The notes beneath the pieces are model-generated. The model saw only the letters and a list, made by a program, of their open reading frames with translations. It was not told where the DNA came from and ran no database searches. The translations under genes were made by a program, and so were the position numbers. A DNA stretch of 64,000 bases from Clostridium beijerinckii (GTDB lineage Bacteria; Bacillota; Clostridia; Clostridiales; Clostridiaceae): assembly GCF_018223745.1 (NCBI RefSeq), contig NZ_CP073653.1, positions 4,178,001 to 4,242,000 on the forward strand. Reading direction: 5' to 3'. Shown here one piece after another: positions 16,970 to 26,093 of the stretch (position 1 is its first letter; every line of letters begins with the position of its first letter).

Positions 16970-19078
16970 TTACTTCACCTTATATTCAGTCCAGAATTTT
17001 GCCTTTGTAAGTTTTGGACGCAAATCACATTGAAGACATCTAGAAGCCTCACATTGTGCAGTTTTTGTATCAAATCCCACTGTCATTAAATTAAAATTAT
17101 TTATTCTTTTATCAACCGGAACACATTTATAATGACTACATTCCTTTTTAGCAAAATCTTCTTCCATTCCTATCATTGGATCTAAAGGCTGTTCAGATGA
17201 TAAGACTTCATCTATAACTCCATCTCCACCTAAATATTTATCAATACTTGATACAGCTTTTCTTGCTCCTGCTATTGCCTGAATTACAGATGCTGTTCCT
17301 GTCACTGCATCTCCAACAGCAAAGATTCCATCTTCATTAGTTTTATAACAATCGTCAATATTTACTAGACCTCTTCCGTTAAGCTCAATTTCTTCAAATG
17401 CTCCAAGGTCTGCTCTTTGGCCTGTTGCAAAAATTATCATTTCACCTTTGATTAAATGTTCTGAGTTTTCTTTGATATTTAATATTAATTTCTTATTTTC
17501 ATCAAAGTGGAAATCTTCAACTTCCTGACATACTATCCCCGAAGCATTCCCATTATTGTCTTCAATTTTCACAAAAGTTCTGCTATTGTAAATTTGAATT
17601 CCTTCTTCAATTGCTTCTTCGATTTCTTCATCGCTAGCAGTCATGTTTCCCTTTCCTTCTAAACAAACAACTGCAACACTTTCAGCTCCTAATCTCTTTG
17701 CTGATCTTGCACAATCAAATGCCACATTTCCGCCACCCAAAACAACAACTGATTTCTTCATTTCAATGTCTATCTCTATCAAATCTCTTCTTAAAAAATC
17801 AATATTTACATATACATCTTTCAAATCAGACCCAGGGATTGGAATTCTTACACCTTTATCTGTTCCTATAGCAATTACAACTGCATCATAATTCTCTTTT
17901 AATTCTTTTAAAGATTCTACCTTACTGTTAGTAATAATATTTACTCCTGCTTCGCGAATTACATCTATTTCAGATTCTACAACTTCTTTAGGAAGTCTAT
18001 AATCTGGAATACCTGCTGATAGCATCCCTCCTGCCACTGGGAGTTTTTCATATACATCTACTGCATGTCCAAGTTTCGCAAGATAGTAAGCTGTTGTAAG
18101 CCCTGCTGGTCCTGATCCAATAATTGCAGCCTTCTTGTCAGTTTTATCCTTTTTAAATGATTTATCTTTCCACTTATAAGAATCAGTTTCAGATGCAAAT
18201 CTTTTTAATTCACGTATTGAAACTGCTCCATTTATATCTTTTCTTCTACACGCAGATTCACAAAAGCGCATACATACAAGTCCTAATGATTTAGGAAATG
18301 GTGCTTTTTCACGAATTACTGCTGCTGCTTCATCAAAATTTCCGTCCTTTATGTAACGAACATATTTAGGAACATTAATTCCTGCTGGACATTCATGCTT
18401 ACATGGAACTAATACATCATCTCTATTTCCATCTTTGAATACACCTTTTTTATCTTGAAGAGCTCCTGTTGGACATACTTCAACACAAGCCCCACAAAAA
18501 CGGCAGTTTGCATCTGATAATGATAATCCATTTTTAACTCCAACATAAATTCTATCTTCTTCATTTTTATCATAATCTAAAATTCCAACACCTCTGATAT
18601 CATGGCAAGCTCTTACACATCTGCCACATGCTACACATCGGTTTAAGTCTCTAATAATTAATGGGTTTTCTGTTTCAACAAGAACAGTATTAAGAGTTCT
18701 TCTTAATCTTGAAGTACTGACACCTAAATATTGAATTAATGATTGCAATTCGCATTTTAAATACTTTGGACATGTAGTACAATCGTCTACATGGTTAGCA
18801 AGCATAAGTTCCATTGACAATCTTCTCATCTCATCAAGTTTTTCTGATTTTGTTTTAACAATCATTCCTTCTTCAATTTTCGTTGTACATGCTGTTTGTA
18901 TATCATTTTTTCCTGATATTTCAACTACACATAATTTGCATCCTCCAACATCATGAAGATCTGGATGATGGCAAAGATGTGGAATATAAATATCAGCATC
19001 TTCAGCTACTTGCATAATTGTTTTATTTTCATCAGCGCATAATTCTATATTATCTATTATGACTTTTATACTACTCAT
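16970..19078 (-). CDS. NuoG-like ferredoxin domains fused to a GltD-like NAD(P)H:FAD oxidoreductase
   Basis: 702 residues from the ATG at 19078 (GGAGGTT lies 4 bases upstream; a TTG at 19090 overlaps that site). Domains in order: a 2Fe-2S domain (CHHPDLHDVGGCKLC), the NuoG His-Cys cluster (HVDDCTTCPKYLKC), two 4Fe-4S clusters (CVACGRCVRACH, CRFCGACVEVCP), then a GltD/NfnB-type region with CKHECPAGINVP, an FAD site (IIGSGPAGLTTAYYL) and an NAD(P)H site (VVLGGGNVAFDCARS). It should oxidise NAD(P)H and feed electrons to the NuoF-like and flavoprotein partners. It is the first gene of the operon and is probably MerR-controlled. Confidence 0.88.
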   Translation of the reverse strand: MSSIKVIIDNIELCADENKTIMQVAEDADIYIPHLCHHPDLHDVGGCKLCVVEISGKNDIQTACTTKIEEGMIVKTKSEKLDEMRRLSMELMLANHVDDCTTCPKYLKCELQSLIQYLGVSTSRLRRTLNTVLVETENPLIIRDLNRCVACGRCVRACHDIRGVGILDYDKNEEDRIYVGVKNGLSLSDANCRFCGACVEVCPTGALQDKKGVFKDGNRDDVLVPCKHECPAGINVPKYVRYIKDGNFDEAAAVIREKAPFPKSLGLVCMRFCESACRRKDINGAVSIRELKRFASETDSYKWKDKSFKKDKTDKKAAIIGSGPAGLTTAYYLAKLGHAVDVYEKLPVAGGMLSAGIPDYRLPKEVVESEIDVIREAGVNIITNSKVESLKELKENYDAVVIAIGTDKGVRIPIPGSDLKDVYVNIDFLRRDLIEIDIEMKKSVVVLGGGNVAFDCARSAKRLGAESVAVVCLEGKGNMTASDEEIEEAIEEGIQIYNSRTFVKIEDNNGNASGIVCQEVEDFHFDENKKLILNIKENSEHLIKGEMIIFATGQRADLGAFEEIELNGRGLVNIDDCYKTNEDGIFAVGDAVTGTASVIQAIAGARKAVSSIDKYLGGDGVIDEVLSSEQPLDPMIGMEEDFAKKECSHYKCVPVDKRINNFNLMTVGFDTKTAQCEASRCLQCDLRPKLTKAKFWTEYKVK

Positions 19079-19095
19079 GTTAACCTCCAATTTTC

Positions 19096-19125
19096 TTGAC
19101 TCTTGTACAAAAGTTACTTTATACT
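19096..19125 (+). promoter_or_regulatory. Promoter of the MerR regulator gene
   Basis: TTGACT (19096-19101) and TATACT (19120-19125) are separated by 18 bp on the plus strand. The promoter lies beside the divergent operon promoter, so the regulator bound there could also control its own gene. Confidence 0.55.
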
Positions 19126-19128
19126 ATT

Positions 19129-19159
19129 AATATAAACGTTGCCATAATGGTAAAGTCAA
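19129..19159 (-). promoter_or_regulatory. MerR-type promoter with 19-bp spacer and operator
   Basis: On the minus strand TTGACT (19154-19159) and TATATT (19129-19134) are separated by exactly 19 bp, the over-long spacer typical of MerR-activated promoters. The spacer holds the dyad TTACCAT-T-ATGGCAA (arms match in 6 of 7 positions). It drives the reductase operon that begins at 19078, and the MerR gene is divergent, 20 bp beyond. Confidence 0.75.
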
Positions 19160-19177
19160 TAGTGGAGTGTGAAAAAA

Positions 19178-19996
19178 ATGACAAATCTATATACAATCGG
19201 AGAAGTATCTCGCTATATGAATATATCAACTAAGATATTGCGTCATTATGACCATTTAAATTTGCTAAAACCTTGCTATATTTCACCAGACACTAAATAT
19301 AGATATTTTAGTTATGATCAACTTTTTATAATCGATGTGATTCGATATTTAAATAAAACTCTGTTAATTCCATTAGAAGATATCAAAAATATACTTGATG
19401 AAAATAAGGATTATGATAAACTATTAACATTTTTAGAGTCTCATAAGGAACAGTTAGATAAAAAGATAGCTGCTATCGAATATTCAAAACAGCTTACAGA
19501 TAGTATGATATCTGATATAAAAGAATTAAAGAAATCTCCCAAAAAAATTGAAATATATGAACAATATCTAATGAGCAGAAACTTTTATTATCTTGAGCTC
19601 AACACCTCTATTTATGATATCGATAAATATGTAAATAGACATATAACTAATATAACTAATATAGATATTACAGAACATAATACTATGTGTTTATTATTCT
19701 CCTTATCCGAATATATGAAGACTAAAAATTTAAATGTCAAAGGTTTCGGTGTATTCTCTGAGAAAAAAATTCCTCAGTTAAAATTTAAAAATTTGCGTGA
19801 AGGTCGTTATATTAATCAAAGTTTTATTTATTCAGAAGAAAACACTATGTCTGCAATAAACAACATAACTAAATATGCTGATATAAAAAATATGAAACTT
19901 GATGATACAGCTTTTTTAGTCTCAAAGATGGTAGATTTATCTGTTTCCTCAAAGTATGACTATTTAATGGAACTTCAAATAATGCATCATATGTAA
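19178..19996 (+). CDS. MerR-family transcriptional regulator with effector-binding domain
   Basis: 272 residues from the ATG at 19178, chosen because GGAG lies 10 nt upstream; a GTG at 19169 is too close to that site. The N-terminal MerR winged helix reads YTIGEVSRYMNISTKILRHYDHLNLLKP, here given only in part as IGEVSRYMN and LRHYDHLNLL. A coiled-coil linker (about 75-115) and a C-terminal domain of about 150 residues resembling a GyrI/BmrR-like ligand domain follow. It is divergent from the reductase operon and probably activates it by untwisting the 19-bp-spaced promoter when a small organic ligand binds. Confidence 0.88.
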   Translation: MTNLYTIGEVSRYMNISTKILRHYDHLNLLKPCYISPDTKYRYFSYDQLFIIDVIRYLNKTLLIPLEDIKNILDENKDYDKLLTFLESHKEQLDKKIAAIEYSKQLTDSMISDIKELKKSPKKIEIYEQYLMSRNFYYLELNTSIYDIDKYVNRHITNITNIDITEHNTMCLLFSLSEYMKTKNLNVKGFGVFSEKKIPQLKFKNLREGRYINQSFIYSEENTMSAINNITKYADIKNMKLDDTAFLVSKMVDLSVSSKYDYLMELQIMHHM

Positions 19997-20034
19997 ATAT
20001 TCCAACTAAGAGCTGAACTTATGTATATGGCTCG

Positions 20035-20106
20035 CCGAAATAGGTATTATGCTGTTATTCCAGTTTCTAATGAAACATTTCACAAAAGCATAATTCTTAT
20101 TTCTAG
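20035..20106 (+). repeat. Family 1 repeat, internally deleted copy
   Basis: Only the outer stem remains: CCGAAATAGGTATTATGCTG at the left and CATAATTCTTATTTCTAG at the right, joined by CCAGTTTC-TAAT-GAAACATTTC. The outer flanks (AACTTATGTATATGGCTCG; GAGATATATTTCTTGG) match those of full copies. It begins right after the MerR stop. The remaining gap up to 20275 holds the chemoreceptor promoter region (TATAAT near 20234). Confidence 0.75.
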
Positions 20107-20275
20107 TTGAGATATATTTCTTGGTGTAAATCTAACTTATAATTAGTTTATCTATATGTAAAACTAATATTTCTGCATTTTATACAAAAAATTTCATTTT
20201 ATTACATTATTTATGGAATTTGTATAATTATGTTGTATAATATGAAATAACTAATTAATTATAAGGGGAGATAAT

Positions 20276-21097
20276 ATGAACAGAGAAATAATCAACTCAC
20301 TAAAAGATGTACTTCCATTACTTAAAGACATGCTTAGAGAAGATATAGCCATATCAATTACAGACACTGAAAAATTTATAGCTTATTATCCTAATGAAAA
20401 AATACCAATGAAATTAAGTGTAAACGATAGGATCCAAGAAGGTGATCCATACCTTGAAGCTATGAGGACTAAGAGAGTTACTTCAAATATTTTACCAAAA
20501 GAGATATTTGGATTTGTATTCCAGGGTATATGCTATCCACTTATTGATGATAATGGAAATGTCTTTGGAGCTGTTGGTGTTGCAAAAAGCCTTGAAAAGC
20601 AGGCAATTATTCAGGATTCTTCAGAAAACATTTTCAATTCTATGGAGCAAACTAATGCGGGTCTTGAAGAAATAGCAAGTTCTTCTCAAAAATTGGCCTC
20701 AACTATAACTAACGTAGTAAATTATACAAAAGCTACTAATAAAAAGTTAGAAGATATAGATTCAATACTTATATCAATTCAAAATATTGCTTCTCAATCT
20801 AATTTGCTAGCGTTAAATGCCGCTATAGAAGCTGCTAGAGCAAGTGATGCTGGCCGTGGATTTAGTGTAGTTGCAAACGAAATGAAAAAATTAGCACTAC
20901 TTAGTAGTGAGTCAGGTAAGAAAATATCAGACATTATGTCTCAAATAAAAGAATCAATTTTACATATAGAAAGTGAAATATCAGAATCAAGCTTAGCTGC
21001 TGATTCACAGGCTGCTGCTACAGAAGAAATAACTGCTTCCATTGGAGAAATAACCAGCTCCACTGAAAAATTAAAAAACATTGCAACAATAAAATAA
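20276..21097 (+). CDS. Soluble methyl-accepting chemotaxis-type signalling protein
   Basis: 273 residues with no membrane helix. The N-terminal 110 residues form a PAS-like sensor ([33 protein letters not shown]). The rest is a short MCP signalling domain with the conserved hairpin tip [20 protein letters not shown]. It would relay a cytoplasmic signal to CheA/CheW. AAGGGGAG precedes the ATG. It is a single gene, followed by a cluster of family 1 repeats. The signalling domain is shorter than in classical receptors, as in other clostridial soluble receptors. Confidence 0.88.
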   Translation: MNREIINSLKDVLPLLKDMLREDIAISITDTEKFIAYYPNEKIPMKLSVNDRIQEGDPYLEAMRTKRVTSNILPKEIFGFVFQGICYPLIDDNGNVFGAVGVAKSLEKQAIIQDSSENIFNSMEQTNAGLEEIASSSQKLASTITNVVNYTKATNKKLEDIDSILISIQNIASQSNLLALNAAIEAARASDAGRGFSVVANEMKKLALLSSESGKKISDIMSQIKESILHIESEISESSLAADSQAAATEEITASIGEITSSTEKLKNIATIK

Positions 21098-21151
21098 TTT
21101 AAATTTATTTATAGATAAACAATATATGACTTGGACTTATGCAATAATCCA

Positions 21152-21339
21152 CCGAAAGGAGAAACATTGTTATTTCACAGGACTATGAAAATTTCGCTGA
21201 AAGTGCTAAATTGCAGGTTTCCCCACTAAAGCTTGCTCCCAATTTCATTGTGACAAGCATTAGTGGAACAACCTACAATTAAGAGCTTTTACCAGCTCAT
21301 TTTCAATGCCTGTTCCATAAAAATGTTTCTCCTTTCTAG
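21152..21339 (+). repeat. Family 1 palindromic repeat, copy C
   Basis: 188 bp. CCGAAAGGAGAAACATT at the left pairs with AATGTTTCTCCTTTCTAG at the right. Inner markers: TTTCGCTGAAAGTGCT, GCAGGTTTCCCC, GCTTGCTCC, GACAAGC, GTGGAACAACC. The arms differ from copies D-F but pair with each other. A half copy of the same type lies at 41665-41755. Confidence 0.85.
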
Positions 21340-21384
21340 TATTTTATTTATTGCAAATTAAGACCGAACTTATGTATATAACTC

Positions 21385-21584
21385 GCCGAAATGAATAACA
21401 TACTTTTGTTCCAGTTTCTAGGCAATTCTGACGGGTGATTCTAAGGCTATAAAGTTGCACACAAAGTGCTAGCCTCAAAGAACAAACTTTGAACTAGCAC
21501 ATTTGGAACAACTTATAGCCAAAGAATCACATCCATCAAAATTACCAATGAAACATTCCACAAAAGTATATTACTCATTTCTGG
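21385..21584 (+). repeat. Family 1 palindromic repeat, copy D
   Basis: 200 bp with arm sequences unrelated to copy C but the same plan: CCGAAATGAATAACATACTT pairs with GTATATTACTCATTTCTGG; GTGATTCTAAGGCTATA pairs with TATAGCCAAAGAATCAC; the AGTTGCAC site faces TGGAACAACT. Outer flanks ACTTATGTATATAACTCG and the imperfect match at 21586-21620 extend the palindrome. Confidence 0.85.
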
Positions 21585-21635
21585 TTGGGAGATACTTCAT
21601 AGTCTAAGTATAGTTTATGATTGTGTTATCTATAT

Positions 21636-21718
21636 CGATATCCGACTTTAAAACTAGACTCATGTGGTAAATTACCGAAATTATAAATATTTTGATTCCG
21701 AAAAGCTATGAAAATACA
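21636..21718 (+). repeat. Family 1 half copy (A/B type)
   Basis: GATATCCGACTTTAAAACT, then ACCGAAATTATAAATATTTT and TTCCGAAAAGCTATGAAAAT match the left arm of copy B; the right arm is missing. Together with copies C and D it fills the 800-bp gap between the chemoreceptor and the HExxH gene. No protein-coding frame is supported in that gap. Confidence 0.7.
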
Positions 21719-21909
21719 GTAAAGTCTTGTTTATAAACTTTACTGTATTTTATACAAGCTATTTACCTTATCGCCCCTTGTATATCCATGCAATGTACAA
21801 GGATACATATTTAAATAGACATAAAAATGCTTTCTATAATATTTCTATTTTTCCCCAAAAAGCCATAATCTCAATTGGATTATAAGCCATTCACAACCTC
21901 TTAACTATT

Positions 21910-22677
21910 TCATTGATAATAATTTTTAATATAATCCACCCATTCATTGTATATATCTTCATCAGATTTTCCAAATACCGTTTCATAATCTTCTGTTTTA
22001 ATTATCTGCATTAATTTTTCCCAACCATATTTTTTATCTATATACTCTATATAGGTATTGGCAAAGGTGTAACCTCCCATCTTTGAAAATTCAACTGGAT
22101 TGCTAGTCTTAATTTCTGAAAAAGTTGGAATGTGCATATTATAGGCATATCTTTTGTAAAAAGGCTCTGCATTGGACAAATATAAAGCCGTTCCTTCAGT
22201 TAACCATAATCTAATATGTGGATTTAGTATACTTACATAGGCATGAACCATTTCATGTAAAGCAGCTTGCTTATTATTATCATAGTCATGGACCTTTCCT
22301 GGATTTGCAGGCGATGTTAGTATAACATTCGTTCCTATATTGTCACCAATATACCAGTCTAGCCCTAACATTGGCCCTATTAGCCCATATTTTTTCATTT
22401 GCATTGTAGACTGATGGTCATAAATATAAATATTAATATTTTGCTTTTCACTAAATCCTAATTTTTTAGCTAATTCACCAGCTCTTGCGTTAGCTAACTG
22501 AAAAACATCCTTAGCTGCTGCTTCTTCATCTTCATAATAAACATTCACCCATTCCCCTTCAATAATGTGCATATTTGATGTTTTTAAGCTAAGAGTTGGA
22601 ATAAGATTAATAAAAATAAGTAATGCGGTTATCACAAAAATAATTCCAAATGCTTTAACTGATTTATTTCTCTTCAT
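21910..22677 (-). CDS. Membrane-anchored HExxH zinc peptidase-like protein
   Basis: 255 residues. One N-terminal membrane helix or uncleaved signal (FGIIFVITALLIFINLIPTL, about 10-29) is followed by an extracytoplasmic domain with the zinc motif HEMVHAYV (about 142-149) and WLTEGTALYLS, the third-ligand region seen in peptidase MA-like (gluzincin) proteins. It probably acts at the cell surface; the substrate is unknown. It lies just downstream of a NarL-type two-component pair on the same strand but is separated from it by a terminator. A short remnant of a paralogue lies at 26710-26803. Confidence 0.75.
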   Translation of the reverse strand: MKRNKSVKAFGIIFVITALLIFINLIPTLSLKTSNMHIIEGEWVNVYYEDEEAAAKDVFQLANARAGELAKKLGFSEKQNINIYIYDHQSTMQMKKYGLIGPMLGLDWYIGDNIGTNVILTSPANPGKVHDYDNNKQAALHEMVHAYVSILNPHIRLWLTEGTALYLSNAEPFYKRYAYNMHIPTFSEIKTSNPVEFSKMGGYTFANTYIEYIDKKYGWEKLMQIIKTEDYETVFGKSDEDIYNEWVDYIKNYYQ

Positions 22678-22741
22678 TTCTTTTTCCTCATTTCTACCTT
22701 ATTTCCTATAGAATAACTAAAATATCATTCATAAAAAAGTA

Positions 22742-22772
22742 ACCAGAGTCATTATTTTCATATGACTCTGGT
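22742..22772 (-). terminator. Terminator of the two-component operon
   Basis: ACCAGAGTCAT (22742-22752) pairs perfectly with ATGACTCTGGT (22762-22772), followed on the minus strand by TACTTTTTT, 12 bases after the response-regulator stop. Confidence 0.9.
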
Positions 22773-22784
22773 CATGTTTAATTA

Positions 22785-23447
22785 TTAAGAAAATATTTTT
22801 GCAAGCTTTAAGGCTAACATTGTCCTATCCTTTATTTCCGTTTTATCATAAATAGTACTTATATAATTTTTTACTGTACCTTCAGAAATATATAAGAACT
22901 CTGCTATTTGAGAATTTGTATATCCATCCGAAAGCAACTGACAAATCTCTATTTCTCTTTCAGTTAAATTTTTTAATAAGTCAACGTTATGATATTTGTT
23001 TTTATCTGTATTTTCATTTGAGCATTTTGACATTATATTTGCTAATGCAGTCATTACTTTGCTATCAAGCATGCTTTGGCCATTCATAACATTAAAAATT
23101 CCTTGAACAATGACTTTTGTTCCTGCATCTTTTAATAAGTATCCATCTGCCCCATGTATCACTGCCTTCACAATGTTTTCTTCATCATAAAAAGTTGTCA
23201 AAACAAGTATTTTAATCTTAGGATATGCTGCTTTTACCTTTAATATCAATTCCTGTCCAGACATTCCTTCCATATTTAAGTCTACTAATGCTATATCTAC
23301 TTGTTCTTTCTTTAAAATATCTAATGCTTCTTTTCCATCATGCGCTAATCCTGTTATTGCAAAAGATTCATTCATAGATAGGATTAACTCAAGGCTTTCT
23401 AAAAGAAGTTTTTCATCATCTACTATCAATATTCTAATTTTATTCAT
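22785..23447 (-). CDS. NarL/LuxR-family response regulator
   Basis: 220 residues from the ATG at 23447 (AGGTG lies 6 nt upstream; a GTG at 23456 is the alternative). Receiver domain: acidic pair DDEK, phospho-acceptor Asp in ALVDLNMEGMSG, conserved Lys in LLKDAG. A C-terminal LuxR HTH (about 155-215) contains LTEREIEICQLLSDGYTN and GTVKNYISTIY. The start overlaps the kinase stop by 8 bases, so the pair is co-translated. It probably regulates nearby surface or envelope genes; targets are not visible. Confidence 0.95.
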   Translation of the reverse strand: MNKIRILIVDDEKLLLESLELILSMNESFAITGLAHDGKEALDILKKEQVDIALVDLNMEGMSGQELILKVKAAYPKIKILVLTTFYDEENIVKAVIHGADGYLLKDAGTKVIVQGIFNVMNGQSMLDSKVMTALANIMSKCSNENTDKNKYHNVDLLKNLTEREIEICQLLSDGYTNSQIAEFLYISEGTVKNYISTIYDKTEIKDRTMLALKLAKIFS

Positions 23448-24720
23448 TCTTATCACCTGCTCTTGTTGGAATTTTTAGAATTACCAGAAGTCCTTCTTGA
23501 TTTTCTATTTTTAAAATCCCACCTATAGAAATTAAGTAGTTTCTGATTTTTTTAATTCCAAATCCAGAGTCCAATAATTCCTCATAATTTCTCATACTTT
23601 CTATACCTGTTCCATTGTCCTGAACTATTATATTTATATTATTTCTATCTACATTTATAATAACAATAATAGCCGTTGCATTTCCATGCTTTACACTATT
23701 TGTAACTAGTTCCTGCAATGCTCCTATTAAGAAGTCAATTCTTTCGATACTAATAATCTGCGTTCTTAATTGCTGTTCACTATAATCAATTTTAGTTCTT
23801 ATTTTGAGATTAAAATCCTTTTTTAATTTCGCAACATTTGCATTTATTAATTTCATCACATCTTCTATGGTTTGTCCATTTTCTTTTGTGTTTACCCCAC
23901 GTACTGCTTTTCTAATGGCTTCGAGACTCTCACGCATTCTTATATTAGCAAATTTTATTTTTTCAATTGCTTTTTTAGAATCCATATTGTAAACTGCTTC
24001 TGCTGCATCCAAACTCATAATCGCTGCCATTATTGTATGACCAACGCTATTATGTATATCTCTGCTTACCTGCTCCCGCTCCTCATATTTTATCTTCTGC
24101 AGAGCAATAGATTTTTCTAGTTCAAAAACCTCTTTATCTTTTATAAACTTATGATAATTGAGCATGAGTCCAGAAGTACGATTACATAATATATAAAACA
24201 AACTTCCACAGCATAAATATTGAAGTATTCTTGGCACAGCTCCATATAGCATTATATTTTTTAATCCAGTAAAGGGTTCAACCCATGGTTCCATCAAAAA
24301 ATAAAAGCTAAGTAAATGAGCCATCACTATATTAAATACTGATTCAATAATTACTACTATAAGCTGTTTCTTTCTAAAATACATAGAAGCTAATATTGTT
24401 GGAATGACAAACATTAAAACTGTTTGAAAGGTTAATAATGTATAGCATATTCCTGTAGAAATCACAGCACAAGTAAGTATTAAATACTTTGTCCATGCTT
24501 TCTTAAGTTCAAATATATCTACCAAAATTGTTGGCAACAAAAGAGGAATTATAAGTAATACATTCATTTTTACCATAACATTCTGCACGGCATCAAATAC
24601 ATGAATCAAATTTAAAAATCCTGCTGCAAAGCAAAAATACAAAACAATACGCATCGCCTTTGACACTGTTTTATTTGTTTCTATTTCATTTTTCCACAAT
24701 AGCTCATCAAACTGGTTCAT
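23440..24720 (-). CDS. Sensor histidine kinase, NarX/DesK type (HisKA_3)
   Basis: 426 residues. The N-terminal half has five or six membrane helices (about 22-185) with very short loops and no large outer sensor, as in intramembrane-sensing kinases. A coiled linker leads to the HisKA_3 box EQVSRDIHNSVGH (phospho-His223), and the HATPase domain shows the N box (LQELVTNSVKHGNA), DNGTGIE and GFGIKKI. It phosphorylates the NarL-type regulator encoded next. The stimulus may be membrane state or a membrane-active compound; this is inference. Confidence 0.95.
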   Translation of the reverse strand: MNQFDELLWKNEIETNKTVSKAMRIVLYFCFAAGFLNLIHVFDAVQNVMVKMNVLLIIPLLLPTILVDIFELKKAWTKYLILTCAVISTGICYTLLTFQTVLMFVIPTILASMYFRKKQLIVVIIESVFNIVMAHLLSFYFLMEPWVEPFTGLKNIMLYGAVPRILQYLCCGSLFYILCNRTSGLMLNYHKFIKDKEVFELEKSIALQKIKYEEREQVSRDIHNSVGHTIMAAIMSLDAAEAVYNMDSKKAIEKIKFANIRMRESLEAIRKAVRGVNTKENGQTIEDVMKLINANVAKLKKDFNLKIRTKIDYSEQQLRTQIISIERIDFLIGALQELVTNSVKHGNATAIIVIINVDRNNINIIVQDNGTGIESMRNYEELLDSGFGIKKIRNYLISIGGILKIENQEGLLVILKIPTRAGDKNE

Positions 24721-24850
24721 GTTATACCTCTTATCTATAATATAAATCTAATAAAAATATTCTCAACTAAAATCTTCATTTAGATCTTTTAAAATTCTTA
24801 TAAGCATAGATAGATATCCAACTCTAAAACTAAATTTATGTGATAACTTA

Positions 24851-25039
24851 CCGAAAACATAAATATTTTGTTCCGAAAAGCTATGAAAATACCGCTGAAG
24901 GTTCTAAGCAGCAGGTTGTAACCACTTTAGCATACTCCAACTTTCAGTTTGACAAGCTAAAATGGAACAACCCACAGCTAACAACCTTTAGCAGCTCATT
25001 TTCAAATGTTTTCTCCACAAATATATTTATGATTTCTAG
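24851..25039 (+). repeat. Family 1 palindromic repeat, copy B
   Basis: 189 bp, from CCGAAAACATAAATATTTTG to ATATATTTATGATTTCTAG. It is close to the reverse complement of copy A. Inner markers: CGCTGAAGGTTCTAAGCAGC, AGGTTGTAACC, GACAAGC, ATGGAACAACCC, AACCTTTAGCAGCTC. It lies upstream of the sensor kinase start. Confidence 0.85.
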
Positions 25040-25111
25040 TGAAGATATGAACTCAAAGTTTTAGCAACTTTGTAAATACATTCATCCAATAAGTTGAATT
25101 CTTAAATTTGA

Positions 25112-25180
25112 AATCTATATCAACTAAGATCTGAACTTATGTATATATCTCGCCAAAGTAAATATTATGCTGTTGTTCAT
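25112..25180 (+). repeat. Family 1 half copy
   Basis: CAACTAAGATCTGAACTTAT, GTATATATCTCGCCAAAG and ATTATGCTGTTGTTC match the left side of the deleted copy at 20035-20106. The right side is absent. Confidence 0.6.
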
Positions 25181-25304
25181 ATGGTATTACAGTTTATATT
25201 AACAACCTTATTTGTAATACAAACCCATAATTTCCTAAATATTAATTATAATTAGTATAACATAAATGAAAGAAAAGTTTTAACTCCAAAACCCGTAAGC
25301 AAAA

Positions 25305-25345
25305 TAACCCACGAAAATCTAAATTATAAATCTTCATGAGTTTCA
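25305..25345. terminator. Imperfect terminator-like hairpin
   Basis: AACCCACGAAAATCTAAATT is followed by an imperfect complement (AATCTTCATGAGTTT). It is the same hairpin type as at 13807, 41789 and 57543. The remaining sequence to 25646 is AT-rich with nothing else I can support. Confidence 0.5.
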
Positions 25346-25646
25346 TTTTGACAGCTCTACACCGTTTGTAATATTAACTTTAAAAATAGATTCAATTTCA
25401 ATTATAAATAAGCACCACAATAAAATTAAAAATCATGTAATCCTAATGTTTTTAATCCTTTAATATAATTTTTGCTAGATGATACAAGCTTTAATCCACG
25501 TATTCTAATAATAGTATAATAATACTGACTTATAAAAAAACAGCAAAGATTCTTGTTCAAATGCAATTACTATATCTAGAATATAACATCAAAATGATTT
25601 ATTCATAAATCAAGTCATACAATTTTTATTAAAATCATCTTTCCGA

Positions 25647-26093
25647 TCATACTAATAATTTGCCTTCTAAATAAGAATACTTCAAATATTCTGGACTACT
25701 ATAATATACCGATGAGTTAAAGTCTGATATTTCATCACTAATAAATGATTCAAATACCGAATATAGCACATCTATCACATTATTTTCTTCTGAAAGAACA
25801 TCAATTATTAATCTCTGATATTCTTTACCTATAGCTTGAAAACTTGGAACAGTATATTTGCACAAACCTACTGAATCAAAATCCCCTTCTTTAATATCAA
25901 ACTCTTCTATTATCTCATCTGACACTTCCTCAAATGATAAGCAATGATTAACTTCTGCAAGTTCTAACTGTCTTTCTAGTTCTTTCTTTCCTATCATTTT
26001 TACTATAGTTGATCTTCTATTTTTAGTTTTCCTTCCTATATACTCTATAAGCGAGCAAACGTAAAATAAATTATCTTTTTCAACATCATTCAT
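25647..26093 (-). CDS. Partner of the DUF3990 protein, probable antitoxin or immunity factor
   Basis: 148 residues, soluble, strongly acidic in the second half. The N-terminal segment (DNLFYVCSLIEYIGRKTKN) and the VPSFQAIGKEYQRLIIDVL stretch resemble, from memory, small DUF3791-like proteins encoded beside DUF3990 genes; this is a weak family call. The ATG overlaps the upstream DUF3990 stop (ATGAATGA), so the two are translated together. An acidic partner following an ADP-ribosyltransferase-like protein would fit an antitoxin. No DNA-binding motif is visible. Confidence 0.55.
   Translation of the reverse strand: MNDVEKDNLFYVCSLIEYIGRKTKNRRSTIVKMIGKKELERQLELAEVNHCLSFEEVSDEIIEEFDIKEGDFDSVGLCKYTVPSFQAIGKEYQRLIIDVLSEENNVIDVLYSVFESFISDEISDFNSSVYYSSPEYLKYSYLEGKLLV

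Noticed and set aside
20107..20275. Cyclic di-GMP riboswitch upstream of chemoreceptor genes
   Set aside because: Common in clostridia, but the characteristic conserved core was not found here or before the other chemoreceptors.
21120..21730. CRISPR array
   Set aside because: The repeats are long, few and self-complementary, with no regular spacers and no cas genes in the window.
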